Shown: piece by piece, positions 1 through 6,528 of the stretch
Layout of the letters: the number at the start of each line of letters is the position of its first letter
How positions within the stretch are numbered: the stretch's first letter is position 1
NCBI GenBank assembly: GCA_038247995.1
Contig: JBBRUG010000291.1
Coordinates: 1-7,977 of the forward strand
Length of the DNA stretch: 7,977 nt
Direction: 5' to 3'
Source of the DNA: JBBRUG01 sp038247995
Lineage (GTDB): Bacteria > Chloroflexota > Chloroflexia > Chloroflexales > Chloroflexaceae
Position numbers and translations under genes: made by a program
Notes under the pieces: generated by a model
Databases searched by the model: none
What the model saw: only the letters and a program-made list of their open reading frames with translations
What the model was told of the DNA's origin: nothing

Positions 1-252
1 TGCGGCGCTAGGCAGTGCGGCTGGCGCCGCATCGTCGGTGGGCACAATGGTTGGCACTGGCTCCGAAGCATGCGCGGTGGTGGCGGCGATAGCGCTGAGC
101 GCCTGCCCAAGCGTGGCCAGATGGGCGCGCAGAGTCGCATCTGTGCGCGCCTGCTGGTGCAGGAGCTCCAGGACAGCCTGGAGGGCGACAGTGACAGCCT
201 GGTGGTCATCAGTGCGCGCAGGTGTATTCGGCGTCAGCTGCGGTGCTGCCAT
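1..252 (-). CDS. Hypothetical protein, N-terminal part (runs off left edge)
   Basis: This minus-strand frame has no stop from the ATG at 252 to the window edge, giving 84 residues of a longer protein. I do not recognise the family. The product starts MAAPQLTPNTPARTDDHQ, followed by an Ala/Leu/Gln-rich stretch (about residues 18-60) with hydrophobic spacing typical of an amphipathic helix or coiled coil. A Pro/Ala/Thr-rich low-complexity segment then runs to the edge. There is no signal peptide and no cysteine. The ATG at 252 is chosen because a G-rich sequence (GGGGATGGGGG) precedes it and a perfect TATAAT lies 40 bases upstream. The frame stays open further upstream (ATG at 315 and 357), but those residues are rich in Asn, Tyr and His, unlike the rest of the window. 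It is transcribed away from the sigma-factor operon, so it is probably a separate unit. Confidence 0.6.
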   Translation of the reverse strand, partial: MAAPQLTPNTPARTDDHQAVTVALQAVLELLHQQARTDATLRAHLATLGQALSAIAATTAHASEPVPTIVPTDDAAPAALPSAA

Positions 253-291
253 CCCCCATCCCCATTTTTTGTAGCGTGTTCTACTCACGTT

Positions 292-297
292 ATTATA
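292..297 (-). promoter_or_regulatory. Candidate -10 element (TATAAT) for the leftward gene
   Basis: Read on the minus strand, bases 297-292 are a perfect TATAAT. They lie in the most AT-rich part of the window, 39 bases ahead of the proposed start at 252, which would give a 5' leader of about 30 bases. No good TTGACA-like -35 box is visible at 16-18 bases spacing, so the promoter would be weak or activator-dependent. The hexamer is seen directly; its function is inferred. Confidence 0.4.
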
Positions 298-357
298 GTC
301 TATCCGATGAAACATTTGCTCATAGTAATGGTTACAGAAGGACGAAGGGCTCCTCAT

Positions 358-388
358 GCGCTTATTAATCAAGCGCCACGTCAACGTG
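358..388. repeat. Two adjacent inverted repeats, possible operator
   Basis: Bases 358-376 read GCGCTT-ATTAATC-AAGCGC, a perfect 6-base inverted repeat around a 7-base loop that itself contains the palindrome ATTAAT. Immediately next to it, bases 377-388 read CACGT-CA-ACGTG, a perfect 5-base inverted repeat with a 2-base spacer. No T run follows on either strand, so a Rho-independent terminator is unlikely. They sit about 60 bases upstream of the leftward TATAAT and about 50 bases past the end of the small minus-strand frame, a position that could suit a regulator binding site. This is a structural observation with no known binding protein. Confidence 0.35.
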
Positions 389-437
389 AGAATGCTCGGC
401 TACGGCCTGATCCCCTCCGCTCACGCGAGAAGAAGCG

Positions 438-644
438 CTAGAGAAACTCGTTCCCGCCCATTCCGCCGATCGCTTCACCGGCAATCGGGTCGATGTCTTC
501 AATCTCTACGCCTTCCGCCGTGGTCTGCTCCTGACGCACCAGCGCACCAACGCGCAGCGTACCGGCGATACCTGTGCGCTCCATCAGCGGGAGACAGAGC
601 CGAAGCCGCTGGCTGACCATAATTGCCAGCTGCTTCTCCGTCAT
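438..644 (-). CDS. Small hypothetical protein, possibly 3' remnant of a longer gene
   Basis: The frame gives 68 residues from the ATG at 644, starting MTEKQLAIMVSQRLRLCLPL and ending in a Gly-rich tail AIGGMGGNEFL. I do not recognise the family. The composition looks like real protein: codons are mostly G/C-ending, with Leu/Arg/Glu balance and an acidic stretch (VEIEDIDP). No membrane segment or signal peptide is visible. The start is uncertain because no Shine-Dalgarno sequence precedes 644. The same frame stays open upstream to a stop at 717-719, and its upstream residues (AEDPTREQLPFGT) also look protein-like but contain no ATG, GTG or TTG. An ATG at 690 lies in another frame and would join only through a one-base shift. 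It may therefore be a truncated or frameshifted gene, or a small gene starting at 644. Confidence 0.45.
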   Translation of the reverse strand: MTEKQLAIMVSQRLRLCLPLMERTGIAGTLRVGALVRQEQTTAEGVEIEDIDPIAGEAIGGMGGNEFL

Positions 645-654
645 GGTGCCAAAG

Positions 655-679
655 GGAAGCTGCTCACGGGTCGGGTCTT
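655..679 (+). promoter_or_regulatory. Possible ECF-type promoter of the sigma-factor operon
   Basis: Bases 655-659 read GGAAG, and 16 bases further on is TCTT (676-679) preceded by GG. This resembles the general ECF promoter pattern (GGAAC, about 16-17 bases, then CGTC or TCTA-like). It would place the transcript start near 685, about 75 bases ahead of the sigma factor's proposed start. ECF factors often drive their own operons, so this position would suit autoregulation. The match is imperfect and could be chance in GC-rich DNA. Confidence 0.22.
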
Positions 680-701
680 CTGCGCGCCATGTGTTACATT
701 T

Positions 702-709
702 CCCCCCCC
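702..709. repeat. Homopolymer tract of eight C in the operon leader
   Basis: Eight consecutive C lie 52 bases ahead of the sigma-factor start, between the small leftward frame and the operon. On the minus strand it is a G run inside the open upstream extension of that frame. Such tracts can slip during replication or be miscounted in sequencing. No function is shown. Confidence 0.5.
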
Positions 710-760
710 GCGTGGATTACACAAATAAGCGCGCAAAAATCCTGCAAGAAAGGTGTTCGT

Positions 761-1285
761 TTGTTGGCCGACCCGCAGCTGGTCAGATGGCTTCAGGGGC
801 AGGACGAAGCCGCCGTCCTGGTTCTGGTTGACCGTTACTACGCGCCGATTGGCCGTTATCTGAGCCGACTGCTTGGTGATATACAGCTTGCCGAAGATCT
901 TACTCAGGAAACCTTTCTTGATGCCTACATTGCGCTGCCACGCTTACGCGCCGACTCGAACCTAAGCGCCTGGCTCTTTCAGATTGCCACCAATCGAGCT
1001 CGCAAGCACATGCGGCGTCAGCGCCTGGTGCGCTGGTTGAGCCTCGATGAGTTTATGGGGCAGAGTGCGAGCCACGAGGAGGCTGTGGTGCAGCGCGAGC
1101 AGGTGGGCCGGGCGCTGGCGCAACTCCCCGACGACTACCGGATCTGCCTGTTGCTGCAAACCTGGGGCGGGCTGAGCACAACCGAGATCGCTCAGGTGGT
1201 CGGCAAGGGTGAAGCTGCGGTACGCATGACTCTGGTGCGCGCTCGCCGCCGTTTTCGGACACTCTACGAGGACACCTCAGCATGA
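761..1285 (+). CDS. ECF-family RNA polymerase sigma factor
   Basis: This 174-residue protein is a group 4 (extracytoplasmic function) sigma-70 factor, which directs RNA polymerase to a stress or signal regulon. Region 2 spans about residues 22-90. It includes the core-binding/-10 motif DLTQETFLDAY (46-56) and the strand-opening segment AWLFQIATNRARKHMRR (70-86). Region 4 spans about 115-170, with the helix-turn-helix LSTTEIAQVVGKGEAAVRM (138-156) for the -35 element. There is no region 1.1 or 3, and the length is usual for the family. The start is taken as TTG at 761, preceded by AGAAAGG (747-753) at 7 bases. TTG at 764 is also possible. Longer starts upstream add residues unlike any sigma factor. 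Its stop overlaps the anti-sigma start (ATGA), so the two are translated together. Confidence 0.93.
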   Translation: MLADPQLVRWLQGQDEAAVLVLVDRYYAPIGRYLSRLLGDIQLAEDLTQETFLDAYIALPRLRADSNLSAWLFQIATNRARKHMRRQRLVRWLSLDEFMGQSASHEEAVVQREQVGRALAQLPDDYRICLLLQTWGGLSTTEIAQVVGKGEAAVRMTLVRARRRFRTLYEDTSA

Positions 1286-2061
1286 ACTGTGAACGTGCGC
1301 AGCAACTTCTGCTTGCCGGCCCCGATGCCGCCCTGCCTGGCGCGCTGCGTGATGCGTTGCAAGCTCATCTCGCCGTCTGTCCAATCTGTCGGCGCGAGCG
1401 CGAACGTCTCGCTCAGTTGGATCAGGCGCTCGTCGATTACGTAGTCGCAGCGCCGAGCGGTTCGGTGCAAGCGGCTAAACGACAATTCCGTACGCCCCAA
1501 ATGCAGCGCCGGATCAAGGTTCGCCGGGTAGCCTCAGCCGTTGGGCGTGGTATGCAAACCGTAACCGTTCGCGGCGCGGCCGTGCTGGCCGTTGTGGTGT
1601 TGTTGATCAGCCTGGGCGTAGGTTTTGGGTTGGCCCCGGCGCGCACCCTAGTCCAACTCGGCTTACGTCCATTCGCCATGCACGAACCGACATTGCCCGT
1701 GCTCCCGATTGTGGGCGATCAGATCTGGGTCGAGCGAGTTAGTCCGCGCGATGGCGCGCTGCTGCAAGCGCACGTACCATTTGAGGTGCAGATTGGTTAT
1801 ACGCTTGTTTCAGCGCCCGAGGCGCTGGTAAGCCTGCGGCTGGCGCCCGACACCGGCCAACCGACGCGCTATTTTACAACGCCGGTGCGCGTCGCTGCCG
1901 GAACGAATCGGGTCAGTGTGCGCTTTATCCTCGACGCTGCCCGTGCCCGCGAACTGCTTGAACTGGACACGGTTCAACTCGAAGTGCTGCTACGCGCGAC
2001 GACAGGCGAGGCGCCGATGCTGGCGCGCACGACGGCGGGGCGCTGGGTAGTCGCGCGTTAA
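1282..2061 (+). CDS. Membrane-anchored zinc-finger anti-sigma factor
   Basis: This 259-residue protein is the likely partner of the sigma factor just upstream, overlapping it by four bases. The N-terminal cytoplasmic part carries a ZAS/zf-HC2 signature: Cys3 and HLAVCPIC (His29, Cys33, Cys36). Such domains bind a zinc ion and hold the ECF factor off RNA polymerase. A basic linker (about 64-97) leads into one membrane segment, GAAVLAVVVLLISLGVGFGL (98-117). About 140 residues then lie outside the membrane, with alternating hydrophobic strands (about 150-259) suggesting an Ig-like beta-sandwich that could be the sensor. GAGGA at 1268-1272 lies 9 bases ahead of the ATG. Signal-triggered cleavage or a conformational change would release the sigma factor; no protease site can be assigned from sequence alone. 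Confidence 0.88.
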   Translation: MNCERAQQLLLAGPDAALPGALRDALQAHLAVCPICRRERERLAQLDQALVDYVVAAPSGSVQAAKRQFRTPQMQRRIKVRRVASAVGRGMQTVTVRGAAVLAVVVLLISLGVGFGLAPARTLVQLGLRPFAMHEPTLPVLPIVGDQIWVERVSPRDGALLQAHVPFEVQIGYTLVSAPEALVSLRLAPDTGQPTRYFTTPVRVAAGTNRVSVRFILDAARARELLELDTVQLEVLLRATTGEAPMLARTTAGRWVVAR

Positions 2062-2080
2062 ATGCTTTGAGGAGATCCCC

Positions 2081-2251
2081 ATGACAACCCAGGCAGCATT
2101 TGCTGCAGGGCGCAATATCGCTATCAAAGTGCCGCCGCACCTCTGCGAAAGCACAATCTATTTCTTCCGCAGCGTGGGCGTAGACGAACCTGAGCCCTGC
2201 CTTGTAGCGGAGCGCGGCGGGATCCTGATTGGGGTTAGCGCCGGCGCGTAA
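2081..2251 (+). CDS. Small 56-residue protein resembling a truncated VOC/glyoxalase-fold module
   Basis: The frame encodes 56 residues behind a strong ribosome site, GAGGAG at 2069-2074, 6 bases before the ATG. It begins 19 bases after the anti-sigma stop and ends 30 bases before the next ATG, so it belongs to the operon. The segment NIAIKVPPHLCESTIYFFRS (12-31), followed by a Gly-Val-Asp turn and a short strand (GGILIGV), resembles the first beta strand and first helix of VOC superfamily proteins, where a KVPPH...FYRDxLG-like pattern is common. Complete VOC proteins are about 120-140 residues with paired beta-alpha-beta-beta-beta modules; this one stops within the first. It could be a degenerate VOC gene kept as a small protein, or a distinct small protein with chance similarity. 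No membrane segment is visible; Cys22 and Cys40 are its only cysteines. Confidence 0.65.
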   Translation: MTTQAAFAAGRNIAIKVPPHLCESTIYFFRSVGVDEPEPCLVAERGGILIGVSAGA

Positions 2252-2267
2252 ACCAGGATTGAACAAT

Positions 2268-2273
2268 GAGGAG
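2268..2273 (+). promoter_or_regulatory. Ribosome binding site deciding the start of the double solute-binding lipoprotein
   Basis: GAGGAG lies 8 bases ahead of the ATG at 2282 and 5 bases ahead of an in-frame TTG at 2279. ATG is preferred for codon strength and spacing; the TTG would add only one residue. The surrounding sequence TGAGGAG-T-CCC closely matches the site in front of the small gene at 2081. Confidence 0.6.
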
Positions 2274-2281
2274 TTCCCTTG

Positions 2282-4993
2282 ATGTTTTTCTTACGGTTTA
2301 ACCGTGTGTTCAGTCTCGTTGGCGCACTTGGGTTGCTCCTCGCCGCGTGCAGCGCTCCGACGGCGACACCGGTTACGCCCGCGCCGGGCGCCGAAAGTAC
2401 GATTCCTGTACCAGCAACAAGCGCGCCGGCTGCAGTTCCCACGCCCGACGGGCCGGTGATAATCACCTTCGGCATCTACGAGTTCAAGCGCGCGGCGTAT
2501 GAACCGCTGGTGGAGCGCTTCAATGCCGAAAACACAGACATGCGCGTCCAACTCGTCAGCATCGACGGCATGATCGGGCCGAACCCAACCGGCGCGGGCT
2601 GGATGCGCTCACTGGCGAGTGCCGCCGATACCTTCTTCACCTATGAGCTTAACGAACCCGACGCCGTGCGCCAGGGGTATGTGCGCGATCTTGCGCCCTT
2701 TATTGCCGCCGATGCCGGCTTTGCCGCCGCCGATTATTACCCCGGCGCTATGCCCGTGCAGGCCGATGGCACGCTAACGCTGCTACCGACCGGGTTGTAC
2801 CTCCCGATTATGGCCTATAACCGCGATCTCTGGGCCGCGCTCGGCCTGACGCCGCCGCAACCCGATTGGACCTGGGCCGACCTGCGGGCTGCCCTGGCGC
2901 AACTCGCCGGGCAATCTGACGCCACGGAACAGACCTATGGCCTGATGCAAAGCACCCGGCAGGCTGTGGTGCGCAACCCCGATCTCACCGGTGAATATGG
3001 CCTGTTCACCGCCCTGGTTAGCGGCGCAGCCCGCCTGGACGATCCCGAAAGCATCGCCGCGCTTGAACGCATCGCCGCACAATTCCAGCGCGGCGAGCTC
3101 TATACGCCGCCAGAGTATTCCGACGGCTCGTTCCTTTATGCCAGCGACTATATGCCCCTGATCATGAACCAGCAGCTCGGCATGTGGATGCTGAGCGATC
3201 TTGAATACGACGGCTTGCAGCGTGTGCCCTTCGCCGTCGGTTATGCCGCGCCCCCGGCGAGTACAACGCCAACGCCTACCCTCACGGTCTATCGCGAGGG
3301 GTTGGCCATGAGCGGCGGAACGCGCTACCCGGATCAGGCATGGCGCTGGCTCACCTATATCAGCGCTCAGGATACCCTGCTCGATCAGCCGATCAGCACG
3401 CTGATCCCGCCGCGGCGCTCTCTAGCCGAAGCCGGCCCCTACTGGGAAAATCTGGATGCCGAAGGACAGGCCGCCGTTGCTGCAATCCTGGCCCAATTGC
3501 CCAATGTTACGGCGCCGTCGGCTACGCCAATGCTCAGTGCAACCCTGCGCCAAAATCAGGTAACCCAGGCGCTGAATACGGCGCTGGCCGCTATTCTGGA
3601 CGAGGATGTAGCCGTTGCCCAGGCCGCGCAGGCGGCGCAAAGCGAACTAGACGCGCAACCCGCGAGCGTGGCGGTGGCCGTTACGCCTACCCCCGACCCG
3701 AATCCGGTTGTGGTTGCCACCCCGCCGCCGGCGCCGACTGCGCTGGCCGAAGCGGTTCACATCACGTTCATCACTTCGCCGTGGTCGGAAGCGGCAACCC
3801 GGCGCGTAGCCGAGCGCTTTAATGAGCAGTTCCCGCAGTATGCCGTCACGCTGGCCCAGTTCCCGTTCCCCGCTGATGGGATCGTGCGTTTTGCCGACCT
3901 GGCCGCCGACGCCGACTGTTTCGGCGGCTGGAGTCCACCGGCCAATGCTGCGGATCGGGCGGCTGTGCTTGATGTGCAACCATTGCTCGATGCCGACGCG
4001 ACCTTCCCGCGTGACGATTACCCAACCGCGCTGCTCGATCTGTTCCGGCACGCGGGCGGGCTGTATGGTTTGCCCGACGGCCTAACGACGCGGGTGCTGT
4101 TTTACAACCAGGAACTCTTCGACGCTGCGGGGGTTGCCTACCCCAATGCCGATTGGACCATGGACGACTTTGCGGCGGCAGCCGAAGCGCTCACCGGCGG
4201 CGACGCTACAGACCGTCGGTATGGCTTTGCCGCAATCCATGCCGACAATCTGCTGTTCTATCTGGCTCGCACCGGTGCGGCACCGTACCGCGTCAGCGGC
4301 GCCGAATTTACGCCCGATTTTACCAATCCAGCGGTCGAGGCGGCCATCCGTGAGTATGTCCAGTTGCTCGCTGCCGTAGCGCCGGGAACGCGGCTGAACA
4401 ATTACGATCAGAATAGCGGCAGTAACGAACCTTATCAACTGGTGAATGAAGGGCGCGTAGCGATGTGGCTCAGTTCAGGCATCGGCACCTCGCACCTTGG
4501 CGAAACGCTGCCATTCACCATCGGCATCGCGCCGATCCCGCTGCGCGAACAGCCGCTCAGTTCGGCCGATCTCGTGTCTGAGGGCCTATTTATTAGCGCC
4601 GACACCGCCAATCCCGCCGCCTGCTGGGCCTGGTTGCGCTTCCTGAGCGATGACGCCGGACGCTTTGTATTTACCTTGCCCGCGCGCGCCTCACTCGCCC
4701 AAGCGCCGGCCTTTCTTGAGCAGGCGCCCGTCGGCGTTGCGGCGATCTATCCCGCCTATAGCGCCGCCCTGGAACGCGGATTTGCGCCGACCATCCCGCT
4801 CCCACGCGACAGTGTGAACTACTACTGGCTGCAACGCGCCGTTGATCGCTTTATGCAAGGCGAACCGCTGGAAACGGAATTAGCCGACGCGCAGTTCTTT
4901 GCCGAGCAGTTCCAGGCCTGTGTGCAAAGCGGCGAGCGTAGTGGGGCCTGCCTGAGCCAGGCTGATCCCACCTACAACGGTTGGCAACAGTAA
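2282..4993 (+). CDS. Lipoprotein with two fused ABC-type solute-binding domains
   Basis: This 903-residue protein begins with a lipoprotein signal (hydrophobic 9-22, lipobox LAAC, lipidated Cys23), then a Pro/Thr/Ala linker (about 24-57). Two bacterial solute-binding (SBP type 1, sugar-binding-like) domains follow, at about 58-440 and 492-895, joined by a second Pro/Thr/Val-rich linker (about 455-490). The domains line up. YNRDLW (about 180) then DWTWADL (about 196) in the first match YNQELF (about 608) then DWTMDDF (about 624) in the second. The segment after the first strand (ADTFF... and ADCFGG...) also corresponds. The family usually has one domain of 400-450 residues, so this is a tandem fusion. 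Cysteines other than Cys23 occur only in the second domain (546, 781, 880, 890). It would sit on the outer face of the membrane and bind ligand. The next gene starts within its stop codon (TAATG). No importer permease is adjacent; the ligand cannot be told from sequence. Confidence 0.88.
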   Translation: MFFLRFNRVFSLVGALGLLLAACSAPTATPVTPAPGAESTIPVPATSAPAAVPTPDGPVIITFGIYEFKRAAYEPLVERFNAENTDMRVQLVSIDGMIGPNPTGAGWMRSLASAADTFFTYELNEPDAVRQGYVRDLAPFIAADAGFAAADYYPGAMPVQADGTLTLLPTGLYLPIMAYNRDLWAALGLTPPQPDWTWADLRAALAQLAGQSDATEQTYGLMQSTRQAVVRNPDLTGEYGLFTALVSGAARLDDPESIAALERIAAQFQRGELYTPPEYSDGSFLYASDYMPLIMNQQLGMWMLSDLEYDGLQRVPFAVGYAAPPASTTPTPTLTVYREGLAMSGGTRYPDQAWRWLTYISAQDTLLDQPISTLIPPRRSLAEAGPYWENLDAEGQAAVAAILAQLPNVTAPSATPMLSATLRQNQVTQALNTALAAILDEDVAVAQAAQAAQSELDAQPASVAVAVTPTPDPNPVVVATPPPAPTALAEAVHITFITSPWSEAATRRVAERFNEQFPQYAVTLAQFPFPADGIVRFADLAADADCFGGWSPPANAADRAAVLDVQPLLDADATFPRDDYPTALLDLFRHAGGLYGLPDGLTTRVLFYNQELFDAAGVAYPNADWTMDDFAAAAEALTGGDATDRRYGFAAIHADNLLFYLARTGAAPYRVSGAEFTPDFTNPAVEAAIREYVQLLAAVAPGTRLNNYDQNSGSNEPYQLVNEGRVAMWLSSGIGTSHLGETLPFTIGIAPIPLREQPLSSADLVSEGLFISADTANPAACWAWLRFLSDDAGRFVFTLPARASLAQAPAFLEQAPVGVAAIYPAYSAALERGFAPTIPLPRDSVNYYWLQRAVDRFMQGEPLETELADAQFFAEQFQACVQSGERSGACLSQADPTYNGWQQ

Positions 4994-6528
4994 TGCTGCT
5001 CCGCCTCAGCCGGCTCCGGCAACACTGCGTATCGCTGCTCTGCCTGTTCCTGATCGGTTGTAGCGCGGCGGCGGCCCAACCCGAACCAGCCACGCCCACC
5101 CCGCTGCCGCCGGCGCCCGAGCTCGAACGCCCGACCTACACCGTCGAGCGCGGAAGCATCGAGCGCGTACTGGAGGCGAGTGGGCGCATCACGCCGGTTG
5201 ATCTGGTGCGCCTGCCGTTTAGCGCAGACGGGCGCGTGGCCGAGGTGCGCGTTGTTCGGGGCGCACCTGTGCAAGCCGGCCACGTGCTGGCAACGCTAAA
5301 CCAAACTGCCGAACTTGCCGCGCGTGAGCAGGCTGATCTCGCCGTCGTGAGCGCCGAGCGTGATCTGGCGGCGGCGCGTACGCAACGTGATCTCGGCATT
5401 ACCCAGGCCGCCGGCCGCCTCGCTGCCGCCCGCGAACGCCTCGAACGGCTGCTGGCCGGGCCTGGCGTGCAAGAACGCCGCCAGGCCGAAGATGCCCTTG
5501 CCGATGCGCAACGTACGCTGGAAACCACCCGCCGCACTGCCGCTGCCGCCAAGGTCGAAGCTGAACGGGCCGTCGCGGCCGCAGTTGATGCGCTGGTTGC
5601 GGCGCAGGACGTCTATAGCGACGCCTATTGGGCGGCTCAGCAGGCCCGCAGCGGCCCGCTGGAGCAACCAACGCTCGATGCGCTCGCTGAGGCTGAACGT
5701 GATCTGCGCGCCGCCGAACGCGAACGCGCCCAGGCGCTGCTCGCCCTGGATGAAGCGGGACGCGCCGAGGTCGAGCAGATCCAGGCCGCCGAAAGCCAAC
5801 TCGCCCGCGCCGAGCGTGGTCTGCGCCAACTCGATCAGGTGTATTTGGAGGCTGAAACGGTTGTAACGGCGCGTCAGGCCGTGGCCGAGGCGCGCTTGAG
5901 CCTGCACGCCGCGCAACAGGCCACATTCGCCCGCGAACAGAACGCGCTCGATGCGGACCGCCTGGATCGCGAGCAAGCTGAACGCGCCGTTGTGGCGGGA
6001 CAGATTATTGCGCCCCAGGCGGGCCAGGTCATCGCCGTCAGTATCAGGCCCGGCGACGAGGTAACCGCCTTTACCTCGGTGATCGAGATCGCGAATCCCG
6101 CTACGTTGGAGGTTGCGGCCGAGCTTGCCGCCGAGCAACTGCGTGAACTGGCCGAAGGGCAACCCGCTGAGGTGCGCCTGCTCAGCCGCCCCGATCTGGC
6201 CTTGCCCGCCGTGATCCGCCGCTTGCCGATCGGCGGGAGCGGGATTGTGCGCGCCGATGACCGCAGCACGCGCCTTGAAATCACCGATCTGCGCGGGCAA
6301 ACTCTTACGCTGGGCGCAGTGACGCGGGTGCAGATCGTGTTGGAACAGAAAGCCAATGTGTTGCTTCTGCCGCCCGAGGCGATCCGCGCCTTCGAGGGCC
6401 GCCGGTTCGTGATCGTGCGCGAAGCTGAACGCGAGCGCCGCGTTCCCGTCCGGATCGGGGTCGAGACACCTGAACGGGTCGAGGTTCTGGAGGGTGTGCA
6501 GGCAGGTGATCTGGTGCTTGGGCCATGA
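4993..6528 (+). CDS. Lipoprotein membrane-fusion adaptor (HlyD/MacA-like) of an ABC exporter
   Basis: This 511-residue protein is a periplasmic-adaptor/membrane-fusion protein. A short signal ends in lipobox LIGC (lipidated Cys23), followed by a Pro/Ala linker. Residues 71-102 form the first half of a lipoyl/barrel-sandwich domain (GRVAEVRVVRGAPVQAGHVL), and about 333-370 the second half (GQIIAPQAGQVIAVSIRPG). Between them, about 104-332 is Ala/Glu/Arg/Gln-rich and strongly coiled-coil, a helical hairpin of some 230 residues, longer than in typical MacA. A beta-barrel (about 370-440) and a membrane-proximal domain (to 511) follow. The ATG at 4993 is chosen because it gives a proper lipoprotein signal; an in-frame TTG at 4981 lies inside the preceding gene. 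It has no ribosome site of its own and overlaps the upstream stop as TAATG, implying translational coupling. It would link the downstream permease to extracytoplasmic partners. Confidence 0.9.
   Translation: MLLRLSRLRQHCVSLLCLFLIGCSAAAAQPEPATPTPLPPAPELERPTYTVERGSIERVLEASGRITPVDLVRLPFSADGRVAEVRVVRGAPVQAGHVLATLNQTAELAAREQADLAVVSAERDLAAARTQRDLGITQAAGRLAAARERLERLLAGPGVQERRQAEDALADAQRTLETTRRTAAAAKVEAERAVAAAVDALVAAQDVYSDAYWAAQQARSGPLEQPTLDALAEAERDLRAAERERAQALLALDEAGRAEVEQIQAAESQLARAERGLRQLDQVYLEAETVVTARQAVAEARLSLHAAQQATFAREQNALDADRLDREQAERAVVAGQIIAPQAGQVIAVSIRPGDEVTAFTSVIEIANPATLEVAAELAAEQLRELAEGQPAEVRLLSRPDLALPAVIRRLPIGGSGIVRADDRSTRLEITDLRGQTLTLGAVTRVQIVLEQKANVLLLPPEAIRAFEGRRFVIVREAERERRVPVRIGVETPERVEVLEGVQAGDLVLGP

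Larger units (their letters stand above)
253..437. other. Intergenic spacer with leftward promoter and inverted repeats
   Basis: This 185-base stretch holds no convincing gene. It is AT-richer than its surroundings. It contains the TATAAT of the leftward gene (292-297), a short GTAG/CTAC inverted repeat at 271-284 within its presumed 5' leader, and the paired inverted repeats at 358-388. Plus-strand frames crossing it have atypical composition and are judged to be chance. If the small minus-strand gene at 438-644 is not real, the empty region would extend to 760. Confidence 0.55.

Noticed and set aside
253..357. Upstream extension of the leftward gene to ATG 357
   Set aside because: The frame is open and GAGGAG occurs near 350, but the residues are rich in Asn, Tyr and His and cover the perfect TATAAT. 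The extension looks like promoter DNA rather than coding sequence.
358..376. Hairpin as Rho-independent terminator of the small minus-strand gene
   Set aside because: The stem is only six pairs and is not followed by a T run on the minus strand.
623..760. Longer sigma factor starting at TTG 623
   Set aside because: The 46 extra residues (Trp/Cys/Ser/Pro-rich) look unlike any ECF N terminus and cross the C8 tract, while TTG 761 has a ribosome site and gives the usual length.
3340..3822. Plus-strand frame of 160 codons within the double-SBP gene
   Set aside because: It lies fully inside a well-supported gene in another frame, with Arg/Gly/Ala-rich composition typical of a shadow frame.
5296..6300. 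Long minus-strand frame of 334 codons opposite the adaptor gene
   Set aside because: It is a mirror of the high-GC coding bias of the adaptor gene. The product has no recognisable domain, and the plus-strand frame has clear lipoprotein, lipoyl and coiled-coil features.
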